Shown piece by piece: positions 1-9,662 of a stretch of DNA of 64,000 nt; positions within the stretch are counted from its first letter, which is position 1, and every line of letters starts with the position of its first letter. The notes beneath the pieces were generated by a model, which had not been told where the DNA came from, searched no databases, and worked only from the letters and a program-made list of their open reading frames with translations. The DNA comes from CAADGL01 sp964643885. Its GTDB lineage: Bacteria > Planctomycetota > Phycisphaerae > UBA1845 > Fen-1342. A program made the translations under genes and the position numbers. The stretch lies in contig CAZXUI010000009.1 in the NCBI GenBank assembly GCA_964643885.1, positions 23,574 to 87,573 on the forward strand, written 5' to 3'.

Positions 1-1971
1 GCGGGGTTCGTGCTGGGTGCGGGCGGGTGCGCGGTGCCGTACAAGCGGCTTGCTGAGCCGCGCGAGCGGGCGACGATCTTCACGCGGATCGATCTACCCG
101 CGCCGAACTCGATGCGCACGGCCGCGGGCGAACCGGGTCCGGACTACTGGCAGCAGCAGGTCGATTACGAGATCGAGGCGACGCTGGATGAGGCGGCCCG
201 GCGCATCTCGGCGTCGGCCCGGGTCACCTACACGAACAACTCGCCGGACCGGCTGACCTTCCTATGGCTTCAGCTCGAGCAGAACCTGTTCCGCGCCGGC
301 AGCGAGGGGAATCTGGCCCGGGCCGACGCGGTTCGATTCGACTTCACGACTTCGGAGGCGTATGGATACGAGCTTCACTCGGTGACCAGCGGCGGGCAGG
401 CGCTGACGCTGCACGTCTATGACACGCTGGCGCGGCTGGAGCTGCCCCAGGCGATCCAGCCGGGCGGGGCGTTCAGCTTCGAGATCGCCTGGTCGTTCGT
501 CGTGCCGGAAAACGGCGCGGATCGGATGGGCTACGAGGAGCTCGAGCAGGGGACGGTCTTTCAGATCGCGCAGTGGTTCCCCTGCGTTGGCGTCTATGAC
601 GACGTGTATGGGTGGAACACGCTGCCCTATCTGGGCGAGGGGGAGTTCTACACGAACTTCGGCCGGTTCGACGTGCGGCTGACCGTGCCGCGCGAGCACG
701 TCGTCGCGGCGACGGGCCTGCTTCAGAACCCGCACGAAGTGCTCACGGCCGAGCAGCAGGAGCGCCTGCGGCAGGCAGGCGAGAGCCGTGAGACGGTCTT
801 CATCGTCCGGCCGGAGGAAGTCGGAACCGCGGGCAGCCGCCCGGCCGGCGACGGCCCGCTGACGTGGCATTTCGTGGCCAACGACGTGCGCACGTTCGCC
901 TGGGCCAGCTCGCGGGCCTTCGTCTGGGATGCCGCGAGCATCGAGCGGCGCGGGCGTCTGCCGAGCGAGCAGAGCGGACAGGTCACGGGGCTGCCGGAGC
1001 GGGTGCTGGTGCAGTCGTTCTATCCCGCCGAAGCCCGGCCGCTGTGGGAGCAGGCCACGCAGATGGGATGTGAATCGATCGAGGGCTACAGCCGGCGCTG
1101 GTTCGAGTATCCGTATCCGTCGGCGGTGAACGTCAACGGGCGCGTGTCGGGGATGGAGTACCCGATGATCGTCTTCTGCGCCGAACGGCATGACGAATAC
1201 GGGTTGTTCGACGTGACGACTCACGAGTTCGCGCACTCGTGGTTCCCGATGATCGTGAACACCGACGAGCGGCGGCACGGCTGGATGGATGAGGGGTTCA
1301 ATTCGTTCATCAACATCTACTCGATCCGCGAGCGCTATCTGGCCCGGGACCCGGCGGCCGACGAGCTGCGCGGGTTGGCGGAGCGGATGTCGCGGGTGCA
1401 CCAGCCGATCGACATCTGGCCGGACCAGGTGGCGCAGGGCGGGCTAGGGTTCCTGCTGTATGGCAAGCCGGCGGCCGGGCTTTTCACGCTGCGCGAGGGG
1501 GTGCTGGGGCCGCAGCGGTTCGACGCGGCCTTTCGGCATTACATTCGCGCGTGGGCGTTCAAGTCGCCGCGGCCGGCGGACTTCTACCGCTGCATGGAGA
1601 ATGCGGCCGGGATGGACCTGAGCTGGTTCTGGCGCGGGTGGATTCAGGAGACCGGGCAGTATGACCTGTCGATCCGGCGCGTCGCCCGCGGTGAGAATGG
1701 GACGGTGCGTGTGACGCTCGAGAACCGCGGGGAGCTGGTGATGCCGGTGGTGCTGCGGGCGCGGTATGGGGACGGATCAGAAGAGGTGCGGCGGCTGCCG
1801 GTGCAGATGTGGCACAATGCCCGCGAGTGGACGACAGAGTGGGACCTGGCAGGCCGCGAGCTGCGCGAGGTGAAGCTGGACCCGCTGGGCGTGTTCCCGG
1901 ATGTGGAGCGGGGGAACGATCTGTGGCGAGGGAAGGTGTTGGGGAGAAGGATTAAGGAATCAAGGGATTAA
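1..1971 (+). CDS. M1-family zinc metallopeptidase, 5' end outside window
   Basis: The reading frame is open to base 1, so the true start may lie upstream; the first in-window start is GTG at 10. The first residues (LGAGGCAV) look like the end of an export or lipoprotein leader. The zinc site is HEFAH (residues 405-409 counted from base 10) with the third ligand E428 exactly 18 residues on, the M1 HExxH-x18-E spacing. The upstream GMEYP sequence stands where M1 aminopeptidases carry GAMEN, so substrate recognition may differ. The C-terminal ~120 residues look like a beta-sandwich. I infer an envelope-associated peptidase. Downstream is a hairpin shared with the convergent PEP-CTERM gene. Confidence 0.88.
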   Translation, partial: AGFVLGAGGCAVPYKRLAEPRERATIFTRIDLPAPNSMRTAAGEPGPDYWQQQVDYEIEATLDEAARRISASARVTYTNNSPDRLTFLWLQLEQNLFRAGSEGNLARADAVRFDFTTSEAYGYELHSVTSGGQALTLHVYDTLARLELPQAIQPGGAFSFEIAWSFVVPENGADRMGYEELEQGTVFQIAQWFPCVGVYDDVYGWNTLPYLGEGEFYTNFGRFDVRLTVPREHVVAATGLLQNPHEVLTAEQQERLRQAGESRETVFIVRPEEVGTAGSRPAGDGPLTWHFVANDVRTFAWASSRAFVWDAASIERRGRLPSEQSGQVTGLPERVLVQSFYPAEARPLWEQATQMGCESIEGYSRRWFEYPYPSAVNVNGRVSGMEYPMIVFCAERHDEYGLFDVTTHEFAHSWFPMIVNTDERRHGWMDEGFNSFINIYSIRERYLARDPAADELRGLAERMSRVHQPIDIWPDQVAQGGLGFLLYGKPAAGLFTLREGVLGPQRFDAAFRHYIRAWAFKSPRPADFYRCMENAAGMDLSWFWRGWIQETGQYDLSIRRVARGENGTVRVTLENRGELVMPVVLRARYGDGSEEVRRLPVQMWHNAREWTTEWDLAGRELREVKLDPLGVFPDVERGNDLWRGKVLGRRIKESRD

Positions 1972-1997
1972 GGGGGACGATTCCCGCCGAGATGAGA

Positions 1998-2036
1998 ACG
2001 GGTTGCGGCGCGGTGCGAAACCGCGGCGCAACCCGT
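1998..2036. terminator. Hairpin between convergent genes, likely bidirectional terminator
   Basis: A 17-bp stem with one mismatch (1998-2014 pairing with 2020-2036) encloses a 5-nt loop. It sits between the peptidase stop and the stop of the convergent PEP-CTERM gene. There is no strong T-run, so its strength as an intrinsic terminator is uncertain. Confidence 0.5.
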
Positions 2037-2087
2037 GTTGGTTTCTGATCTCAGCCGCCAGGGCGCGCTTCGCGCCAGCACGTGCAG

Positions 2088-2735
2088 CTAGCGGCGGCGC
2101 AGCGCGAAGGCCGCCAGGCCGAGCAGCAGGAACGACGCCGGCTCGGGGATGGGCGTCTCCTTGAGTGTGAACAGCGCCGGATTCGGGTCGTCGAGATCGA
2201 CCTGGATGACCAGCGCGCCGCTGTCGACGCCGGGCGTCCACGTGCCACCGTCGGGGACGATGCCGCCGGAGAACTCGACCTCGGTGCTGTCGCCGTTGTA
2301 GGTGCGGACCGTGAAGGGGTCGAAGCTGAAGCTGGCGGAGCCGGCCTGATCGAAGCTGACGCGGCCGCTGTCCTGCACGGCGATGCGGAAGGCATCCCAG
2401 TCGACACCGGTCATGTTGGTGATGAACTCTTCGTCGATCAGGATGCGCGAAACCGTCTCGTCGTCGGGCGCGATCTGCTCAAACGTGGCCTGAAGCGGCT
2501 TGGGCGCCCCGGTGATCTCGTCGAGGCCGCTGAAGGTGGCCGTCTTGCGGATGTTCAGCCGGTCCTCGTCGACATTGACCTCGATGGTCTCGATCTGAAG
2601 GAAATCCGGCTCGAAGATCGTGACCTGCCAGCCCCCACCCAACGGAAACGTCATGGGACCGGCCCACGCGGGCGCGGCGGCTGCCAGCACGACCGCAAGC
2701 GCAGAGGCAGCAGGAACCGCGAAGAACTTACGCAT
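2088..2735 (-). CDS. PEP-CTERM exported protein (paralogue 1)
   Basis: 215 residues. An N-terminal signal peptide (about residues 1-25, ending APAWA-G) precedes a beta-rich body. The C-terminus is a complete PEP-CTERM tail: IPEPAS, a short hydrophobic helix and a terminal RRR. Such tails are sorting signals for exosortase, tied to exopolysaccharide in the family as known. The ATG is preceded by a purine-rich GGGAGGGT. The neighbour upstream on the same strand is a clear paralogue (shared LGGGW, DDETVSRI and TYNGDSTEV stretches), so the pair arose by tandem duplication. No exosortase is visible in the window. Ligand or function is unknown. Confidence 0.85.
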   Translation of the reverse strand: MRKFFAVPAASALAVVLAAAAPAWAGPMTFPLGGGWQVTIFEPDFLQIETIEVNVDEDRLNIRKTATFSGLDEITGAPKPLQATFEQIAPDDETVSRILIDEEFITNMTGVDWDAFRIAVQDSGRVSFDQAGSASFSFDPFTVRTYNGDSTEVEFSGGIVPDGGTWTPGVDSGALVIQVDLDDPNPALFTLKETPIPEPASFLLLGLAAFALRRR

Positions 2736-2852
2736 CGATACCCTCCCTCGGGAAAGGCTCCCCGTTTACGAATCGCCCGGACCACCGCTGGCGGCCCGGG
2801 CGTCGGGGGAGCTTGTTGAATCGTAACTGCGACGATTGCTTCTTTCGTTACG

Positions 2853-3503
2853 TCAGACGCGCCGGCGGAACACCGCGACCGCCGCGCCGGCGACCAGCAG
2901 GATCAGGCCGCTCGGCTCGGGAATCGGCGTCTCCTTGAGCGTGAACAGGACCGGCTCTTCGCCGGAGAGATCCACGTCGATGTACAGCGCGCCGCTGGCC
3001 AGGCCGGGCGTCCAGATGCCGTTATTCGCGACCACGCCGCCGGCGAAGACCACCTCGGTGCTGTCGCCGTTGTACGTGCGGGTGGTGTATGGCTCGATGC
3101 TGAAGGTGGCCGAGTCGGCCTGGTTGAACGAGACGCTGCCGGAGTCGAGGACGGCCATCATGAATGAGGTCCAGTCCAGGCCCGTGTGGTTGACGACGAT
3201 CTCGTCGGTGATCGCGATCCGCGAGACGGTCTCGTCGTCGGCGCCGATCTGCTCGAAGACGATCTGGATCGGCCGCGGCAGGCCCGTGTCGGGATCAACG
3301 TCGATGAACTCGGCGAACTTCTCGATCACGATGCGGTCGTTCTCGATATCGACGAAGTCGGTGTGAAGATCAACGACCTTGGAATCAAAGACGTGGGCCT
3401 GCCAGCCCCCGCCGAGTTGGATCGTGACCGGACCGGCCACGGCCGGAATTGCTGCGAACCCAGCGACGATCGTGGCCCCAGCCAGTTTCTTCAGCAGCGT
3501 CAT
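2853..3503 (-). CDS. PEP-CTERM exported protein (paralogue 2)
   Basis: 216 residues from the ATG at 3503, chosen because AAGAGGT lies just upstream and a signal peptide (MTLLKKLAG to AIPAVA-G) begins there; the longer open frame to 3599 lacks both. The body matches paralogue 1 in the GGGW, DDETVSRI, GLDW and RTYNGDSTEV segments. The C-terminal tail is IPEPSG, a hydrophobic helix and RRRV, a PEP-CTERM signal. It lies 117 bp upstream of paralogue 1 and probably shares its transcript. Function beyond export and surface sorting cannot be told from sequence. Confidence 0.85.
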   Translation of the reverse strand: MTLLKKLAGATIVAGFAAIPAVAGPVTIQLGGGWQAHVFDSKVVDLHTDFVDIENDRIVIEKFAEFIDVDPDTGLPRPIQIVFEQIGADDETVSRIAITDEIVVNHTGLDWTSFMMAVLDSGSVSFNQADSATFSIEPYTTRTYNGDSTEVVFAGGVVANNGIWTPGLASGALYIDVDLSGEEPVLFTLKETPIPEPSGLILLVAGAAVAVFRRRV

Positions 3504-3981
3504 GGAATACCTCTTTCGCGTTCCCTCGCTGGTGCGCCCATTCCGGGGTGGGCGCGCAACGCCCCCGTGTGCCTTGGCCGGTGCGGACAAAGCGAACACA
3601 TACGTCGTGAAAACCGCTCAGATCGGGGTAGCGCCGGTGCGAGACATCCCTTTTCGGCCGCCGCCCGGCGACAGAAACGACCCGAAATCGACCCACGGAG
3701 GCCCGAGCGGGGCCGGGTGTACTTCGAGCTTTCGCACTGCTAACCCATTAAGTCATAGGCCCCGAAAACTGCGGAAATCAAGCGACCGTCCGAAATATGC
3801 ACGCGCGAGCCCGCGCTCTGCGGCATGCGGGCTGACCGCGCGGCAGGGGATCGCCTCGTCGATTCGCAAGTGCAGTCGGGGCGGGAGGTTGGCGACGTCC
3901 GCATACCAGCGGCTGGCGGGGCCGTGGGGCGGCGTGTGGCCGGCCGTGCGCGGTTCGTCGCGTCGCCGTTACGGGAGGGCG
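3504..3981. other. Gene-free region upstream of the PEP-CTERM pair
   Basis: 478 bp with no credible coding frame. Its middle (about 3730-3800) is more AT-rich than the surroundings. On the minus strand it holds a weak promoter-like pair, TTGATT (3776-3781) and TATGAC (3752-3757), 18 bp apart, which could serve the PEP-CTERM genes with a leader of about 240 nt. This assignment is weak. Confidence 0.3.
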
Positions 3982-4380
3982 TCAGTGCTCGGGCGGGAAG
4001 TCGATCTCGACGCCCAGTTTGAAGGCTCCCAGGCCGAGCGTGCAGTGCCGGACGGTGCCACTTATCTGGACGTAGATGTCGTCAATGACGACGTTCATCT
4101 GAAGGATCGTGCTGACGGCGACGCGGTTGTAGATCTTCAGCGTCAGGCCGGTCTCGGAGACGCCCAGCACCGGAGCGGTCCGCTGAATCAGTGGGTGGCC
4201 GGGCTGGAGCAGGTCGTTGTACGTCAGCACCGCCTCGCCCAGCGTGCTGGGGTCGAGGGCGACGCGAGGATTCCGACGCTTCTTGCCGACCTCGTGCGTC
4301 GGGCCGAACTTCTCGCGAACGATCCGGCTCCACTCGCTTCGGGTGATCGGCCGAAAGTCGGCGGCGAGAATCGGGTCCAT
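3982..4380 (-). CDS. PilZ-like domain protein
   Basis: 132 residues from the ATG at 4380, preceded by GGGAG at a normal distance; the open frame continues upstream to 4761 but that part is low-complexity and lacks a ribosome site. The C-terminal half has the PilZ pattern: an S-x-T-G-L-like turn followed by beta strands and ending RHCTLGLGAFKLGVEIDF. PilZ domains bind cyclic di-GMP, usually through an upstream RxxxR motif; KRRNPR around residues 33-38 is a possible candidate but not convincing. It is divergent from the CpaE-like gene. The assignment rests on the C-terminal pattern only. Confidence 0.5.
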   Translation of the reverse strand: MDPILAADFRPITRSEWSRIVREKFGPTHEVGKKRRNPRVALDPSTLGEAVLTYNDLLQPGHPLIQRTAPVLGVSETGLTLKIYNRVAVSTILQMNVVIDDIYVQISGTVRHCTLGLGAFKLGVEIDFPPEH

Positions 4381-4760
4381 CAGCAACTCCCAGCGCTCGT
4401 ACGTTGCGGTCGGGTGGTGGCAGGCGGAGCAGTGGCCCCCGCCTTGACCGCCGCCGAGGTGCGGTCGACCGGCGCGCTGCGGCCGGTCGGTCGATCCGCA
4501 TGCTCTTCGTCGACTGGATTGCGGGGTCACTTTACCCGACGGTCTGGCCGTCTCGGAGAGGGCGTGTGCGTGGGAGAGAGGGTCCGGTAAGTGGCGATCC
4601 GGCGCGGGGCGCGCGTCGGGGGTGCGTTCGGGCACGGCCTCGCCCTGCGTCGGCCGGATGCTAAACCGTGCCGGGGGTCGGCCCGATGACGCAGTGGGAG
4701 AAAACCGCGCTGGCGGCGGTGCCGGACTGCTGCCGCGTGCGTGCTGGAAGGAGAACCGCA
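4381..4760. other. Divergent intergenic region
   Basis: 380 bp between the PilZ-like gene and the CpaE-like gene, presumably with promoters for both. I see no recognisable promoter pair, repeat or RNA. The open frames crossing it look like shadows. Confidence 0.4.
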
Positions 4761-5915
4761 TTGACTGTGAGGGTCTGCATCAGCGGGCTGGACGAGCACG
4801 AGGTCGCGGCGCTGGGGTCGTGGCATGTTCTGGCACGGGCAAACAGCCGCCAGGAATTGCTGAACGCCGTGTCGACACTCGAGCCGGATGTACTGGTGAT
4901 CGACCTGGACCGCGCGGATGCGCTTAATCATGTCATCGCGGCCAGCGAGCTGCGGCCGGAACTGGGTGTCGTGGGGATCACCGGTGCCGGCGATCTGAAC
5001 TTCGCCCTGGCGGCGCAGCGGGCCGGTGTGGACCAGATCGTCGCGCGGCCGATCGATGCGGGTGATTTTGCTAAGGCGATGCAGCGGGTCGCTCCGCGGG
5101 CGGGGGAAGGCGCGCCGGAGCTGACCATTTCGGTGATGGCCGCGACGGGCGGCAGCGGCGGAACGACGTTGGCGTGCCATCTTGCGGTGGAGCTGGCGGC
5201 GGTTTCGCATGACCGGGTCGAGCTGGTGGACCTGGACCTGGACTTCGGTTGCGTGGCGCGGATGTTCGATCTTGCGCCGGAGCGGACGATCGCGGACCTT
5301 TGCCACACGCCGCAGGTCGATCCGGACCTGGTCCGGCGGGCGTCGGTAGCGCTGCCGCTGGGCGTGGACGTGCTGGCGCGGCCGAACACGATCCAGGAAG
5401 TGCGCGAGCTGGACGAGGGGGCGCTTCAGTGCGTGATCCAGGCGGCGGCGGTGAGCCACCGCTACACCGTGTTCGATCTGCCGCACAAGCTCGACGCGGT
5501 GGTCGGCTTCGCGATCGAGCAGAGCGACAAGTTTGTGATCGTCTCGCAGTTGACGGTGCCGAGCGTGGACGGGACGCGCCGGCTCGTAGAGGCGCTCCTG
5601 CACGGGGGCGTGCCGCAGGAGGCGATCGAGATCGTTGTGAACCGCTACCGGCGGAATGCGTACGCCTGCCCGCCGGATGTGTATGAGCGGCAGCTCAAGA
5701 TCAAGCCGATCGCGTTCGTGCCGAACGACTATCTGGCGCTGCGCGAGGCGATCGACGTCGGGCGGCCGCTGGAGGAGAAGAACGCGGTTCGGGCGGCGAT
5801 CGCGCAACTTGCGGCGCGGCTGGCGGGGCAGCAGATCGAGTTGCGGCCGCGGCGCGGGTGGCTGTCGATGCTGGGTCTGGGGCGCGGGGCGGCGGCCCGG
5901 GTGGCGCGGGCGTAG
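4761..5915 (+). CDS. CpaE-like pilus-assembly ATPase homologue with degenerate P-loop
   Basis: 384 residues from the TTG at 4761, chosen for the strong GGAAGGAG 7 nt upstream. Residues 1-110 resemble a receiver or CheY-like fold (DVLVIDLD near residue 49). Residues 120-350 form a MinD/ParA-type domain with VDLDLDFG and a C-terminal VVNRYRRN strand as in CpaE. CpaE proteins localise tight-adherence or Flp pilus machinery. The P-loop reads ATGGSGGTT, so both the signature lysine and the usual Walker lysine are missing; ATP hydrolysis may be lost or altered. No other tad genes are nearby. Confidence 0.75.
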   Translation: MTVRVCISGLDEHEVAALGSWHVLARANSRQELLNAVSTLEPDVLVIDLDRADALNHVIAASELRPELGVVGITGAGDLNFALAAQRAGVDQIVARPIDAGDFAKAMQRVAPRAGEGAPELTISVMAATGGSGGTTLACHLAVELAAVSHDRVELVDLDLDFGCVARMFDLAPERTIADLCHTPQVDPDLVRRASVALPLGVDVLARPNTIQEVRELDEGALQCVIQAAAVSHRYTVFDLPHKLDAVVGFAIEQSDKFVIVSQLTVPSVDGTRRLVEALLHGGVPQEAIEIVVNRYRRNAYACPPDVYERQLKIKPIAFVPNDYLALREAIDVGRPLEEKNAVRAAIAQLAARLAGQQIELRPRRGWLSMLGLGRGAAARVARA

Positions 5916-6002
5916 GGCTGGGGGTCGCGGCGGGCTTGCGGCGGGCGCGGCGGGCGTTAGAGTCGGGCAGGATCAAACCGACCTGGAGACGGGCCGCCGC
6001 AC

Positions 6003-6644
6003 GTGTACGCAAGGCTTCGCCACGATGTTCGCCGCCCGTCGGTTGTGCTGAGCGAGCTTGCGGAATCACTTCCTGACGAAGGTCTGACGCTGCGCGAGAT
6101 CATCGAGCGGATCGGCGAGCAGGGCCTGCTGCTGGCGTCCGTGCTGATGGCCGTGCCGTTCCTGCTTCCGGTCTCCATTCCGGGTTCGAGCGGGCCGTTC
6201 GGCGTGCTGATTGCGCTGATCGGGATCGGAATTGCGCTGAACCGGGTGCCGTGGCTGCCGCGTTTTCTGATGGAGCGTCGGCTCGGGGCGCGGCGGCTGC
6301 GGACGGTGCTGGTGCGCGGGGCGCGGCTGCTGGGTCGGATCGAGAAGCTGATCCGGCCGCGGCTGCTGGTGCTGACGCAGAGCGCGACGACGAACCGCTT
6401 CAACGGGGCGGCGCTGGCGGTGGGCGGGGTGCTGCTGACGGCGCCGCTGCCGCTGCCGTTCACGAACACGTTTCCGGGCTGGGCGTGCGTGCTGCTGAGC
6501 ATGGGCATTCTGCACCGGGACGGCGTGGTGGTGGCGGCGGGGTACGGGATGCTCCTGGCGAGCGTGGTCTACTTTGCGGCGCTGGCGGTGGGCGTGTGGT
6601 GGATGGGTTGGGAGGTGGGGGGGTGGTTTGAACGCGGTTCGTAA
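6003..6644 (+). CDS. ExoD-family membrane protein
   Basis: 213 residues with several hydrophobic segments. Matches the ExoD pattern: an N-terminal LREIIERIGEQGLLL segment, then the PFLLPVSIPG membrane stretch, then TAPLPLPFTNTFPGW and a final TM pair. ExoD was named in rhizobia for exopolysaccharide synthesis, but its biochemical role is unclear. The GTG start at 6003 has no evident ribosome site; an internal GTG at 6045 would remove 14 residues without affecting the family region. It follows the CpaE-like gene by 87 bp on the same strand. Confidence 0.82.
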   Translation: MYARLRHDVRRPSVVLSELAESLPDEGLTLREIIERIGEQGLLLASVLMAVPFLLPVSIPGSSGPFGVLIALIGIGIALNRVPWLPRFLMERRLGARRLRTVLVRGARLLGRIEKLIRPRLLVLTQSATTNRFNGAALAVGGVLLTAPLPLPFTNTFPGWACVLLSMGILHRDGVVVAAGYGMLLASVVYFAALAVGVWWMGWEVGGWFERGS

Positions 6645-6753
6645 GCTGGCGCTCTGAGATTGTTCGCGCAAACGGCGCCCGCGCGGCGCGACATGGCGCA
6701 GCGCGCGGGCGCGAATGCTCATCGGGCACCGGGCCCGCGCGCTGCCGGCCGGC

Positions 6754-7368
<615 letters not shown>

Positions 7369-7629
7369 CGCGGTCTCCTTCCAGAACGCATCGCTGCGTG
7401 ATTGAATCGTCTCAGCCCGTGCTGCAAGAGAATATGCACGCGGACGCGCGGCGTCCGAATGTCGCCCGGATGATTGTCCGAGCGGCCGGGGCCGGCGTCA
7501 ATCGCGCGCCGCCGCGTCGAGTTGACGGGGGGCGCGCGGGATTCGAGAATGGCCGCGGGCAGCAGGCGGTCTCGCGTGCCCGGCCGCGCTGGGCGGCCGC
7601 GGCGCGGACGGAAAGGCGACGGGTGCGGT

Positions 7630-8112
7630 GTGAAATCATGGGAGATTCTGCGTGACGCGGCGGACCGGATCGGCGTGAAGGCGCTGGCGGCCAAGCTGAA
7701 TCTGAGCGCTGCGCTCGTCTACAAGTGGTGCCAGGAGACGGCCAAGGACGACCCGGCCGCGTCCGGGGCGCGCAACCCGCTGGACCGCGTCAAGGCGATC
7801 TATGACGCGACCGGCGACCCGCGCGTGGTCAACTGGATATGCCACCAGGCGGGCGGATTCTTCGTCAAGAACCCCAGCGCGGAGAGCCGGCCGGTCGAGC
7901 TGGCGATGATCCACGCGACCCAGCGGTTCGTGCACGAGTTCGGCGAGATGCTGGCGGCGGTGAGCCGCAGCATCGAGAACGACGGCGTGATCACGCGCGA
8001 GGAAGCGGATCACATTCGTAAGACCTGGGAGTCGCTGAAGGCGACGGCGGAGCAGTTCGTGGTCGGGTGCGAGCGCGGCCTGTATGGCAAGCCCGCGGCG
8101 GAGCGGAGGTAG
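7630..8112 (+). CDS. Small HTH-containing protein, CII-like
   Basis: 160 residues from the GTG at 7630; the frame is open further upstream to 7474, but that part is arginine-rich without family character. Residues 1-30 form a helix-turn-helix (GVKALAAKLNLSAALVYKWC), reminiscent of phage CII-like or Cro-like regulators. The C-terminal two thirds is helical and unassigned. The start is not certain since the nearest purine-rich site (AAAGG) is 13 nt away. It is followed after 6 bp by a lipoprotein gene with a GGAGG overlapping its own end, so the two are probably co-transcribed. Confidence 0.6.
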   Translation: MKSWEILRDAADRIGVKALAAKLNLSAALVYKWCQETAKDDPAASGARNPLDRVKAIYDATGDPRVVNWICHQAGGFFVKNPSAESRPVELAMIHATQRFVHEFGEMLAAVSRSIENDGVITREEADHIRKTWESLKATAEQFVVGCERGLYGKPAAERR

Positions 8113-8118
8113 CGGCCC

Positions 8119-8787
8119 GTGGCGCGACCTGGTTCAGGCCGGCGGGCGGCGCGAGCGGCCGGCCGATGGTGGGGGCCGATGCTGCTGGGGGCGGCGTCGG
8201 GTCTGCTGGTGGCCGGATGCGGCGGGCAGGACAAGCCCGAATCGGCGGAGGGTGCGACGAGCCGGCCGGGCGGCGTGAGCGCTTCGGGTGCGGATTCGGG
8301 CCGGCTTCCGAGCTACGAGATCGACCCGGCATTGCAGGGGCAGTATCCGGACGTGGTCGCGTTCGTGACGGAGTTTCTGGAGACGTGCTATGCGGGCGAC
8401 TACGAGGCGTATCGCTTGCTCGTGGCGCGGGCGACGACGCCGGAAAGTCCGCAGCGATTCGAGGCGATCTACCGCGCGATCGAGCGTGTGCGGGTCGAAT
8501 CGATCGAGCCCGTCGAAGTGCCCGGCGTCGAGGGGACGGCCTACCTGGTGGTCAGCGACGTGCGGCTCGATCCGCAGCGCAAAGTCTCGATCCGCGGGGC
8601 GCATCGCAAACTGGCGATTCTCGTCTTTCAGGAGCTGGGCCAGTGGCGGATGACGCCGGCACCTTCGCATTTGCAGCCGCGGGACCCAGCCGACGGCGCG
8701 CCGGCGGCCAGCAGCGCGCCGGCCGGCGAGAACCTGTTCTTCCCATGGGAGCTCGAAGAGCCGCCCAGCTCTGCGCCGTCGCCGTAG
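8119..8787 (+). CDS. Lipoprotein of unknown function
   Basis: 222 residues, GTG start with GGAGG 9 nt upstream. An arginine-rich n-region and a hydrophobic stretch end in the lipobox LLVAGC, so it is probably lipid-anchored. The mature part has a segment like a nuclear-transport-factor or SnoaL fold (DVVAFVTEFLETCYAGDYEAY), then a beta-rich end and a low-complexity Ala/Ser tail. I do not recognise the family. Its end overlaps the next gene by 43 nt in another frame. Confidence 0.65.
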   Translation: MARPGSGRRAARAAGRWWGPMLLGAASGLLVAGCGGQDKPESAEGATSRPGGVSASGADSGRLPSYEIDPALQGQYPDVVAFVTEFLETCYAGDYEAYRLLVARATTPESPQRFEAIYRAIERVRVESIEPVEVPGVEGTAYLVVSDVRLDPQRKVSIRGAHRKLAILVFQELGQWRMTPAPSHLQPRDPADGAPAASSAPAGENLFFPWELEEPPSSAPSP

Positions 8788-9662
8788 CGCTGTGCAGTCT
8801 GGCGCCGGCGGTCGCGCAGCAGGGCCGGCCGGCCGAGGTTGCTCAGGCTCCCTCAGCCCGGACCGCGGCTCAGGAAGAGGAATCGCCGCTTCATCTGCCC
8901 GCCGACGTGCTACACGCCCTGGAGGAGACTCAGGACCTCGCGTTCAACTTCGATCAGCCGGGTTTCTACGCCGTCTGGGCGCACCTGCTGCGCACCCCCG
9001 CGCCGCCGGGGCTCGAGCAGGCCGCCGAGTCGATCGACGACTGGCGCGCATTCGTCGAGCGGCCGGCGTCGCTGCGCGGCCGGCTCGTGCGGGTGAGCGG
9101 CCGCGTGGGGCGGAATAAAACGTGGCGGCTGACGGAGGGAGAGTTGCAGCGGCCGGTGTCGCAGGTCGAGCTGGAGTCTGCCGGGCAACCGATTGCGTGC
9201 ACGGTGATCTTCGTGAATCCGGCGGATGATGTGCCGGTGGGGGCGACGATCGACGTGGCCGGCTATTTCGTAATGGTGCGGCAGTATTACACGCCGTCGA
9301 ACCGGGTCGGGCAGGCGGCGCTGATCGTGGCGTGGGCGCCGGCGGTGATCTCGCAGGTCGGGCCGCCGCGGGCCGCGGGCGGTGAGACGGGGTGGATGTG
9401 GGTGCCGTGGGCGGTGGCGCTCGGGCTGCTTGTGGCGTGGCTGGTGCTGCGGCGCGGCGGCGAACAGCGGCTGCGCGGGCGCGAGTCGCTGCGTGCGGCT
9501 CATGGGGCGCCGTTCAGTGTCGCGGACGACCTGGCGCGCTGGGCTCGCGAGGAGGGTCCCGCCGCGGCGCCGGATGCTGAGGCACGCGGGGGCGAAATCG
9601 ATGGGGGCGAGAGCTCCGCTGGGCAGCAGTCGCGTGAGAAGGACGCGGGCGGCGTGACGTGA
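8745..9662 (+). CDS. Exported, C-terminally membrane-anchored protein
   Basis: 305 residues from the ATG at 8745, where a signal peptide begins (MGARRAAQLC to PAVAQ-Q). A central domain (about residues 100-215) holds SLRGRLVRVSGRVGRNKTW and later VGATIDVAGYFVMVR, an alternating beta pattern like an OB-fold. One transmembrane helix lies near residues 220-240 (WVPWAVALGLLVAWLVL), followed by an acidic cytoplasmic tail. Family unknown. It overlaps the lipoprotein gene upstream and the next start codon downstream by 4 nt, so the four genes 7630-10774 form one tight unit. Confidence 0.65.
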   Translation: MGARRAAQLCAVAVALCSLAPAVAQQGRPAEVAQAPSARTAAQEEESPLHLPADVLHALEETQDLAFNFDQPGFYAVWAHLLRTPAPPGLEQAAESIDDWRAFVERPASLRGRLVRVSGRVGRNKTWRLTEGELQRPVSQVELESAGQPIACTVIFVNPADDVPVGATIDVAGYFVMVRQYYTPSNRVGQAALIVAWAPAVISQVGPPRAAGGETGWMWVPWAVALGLLVAWLVLRRGGEQRLRGRESLRAAHGAPFSVADDLARWAREEGPAAAPDAEARGGEIDGGESSAGQQSREKDAGGVT

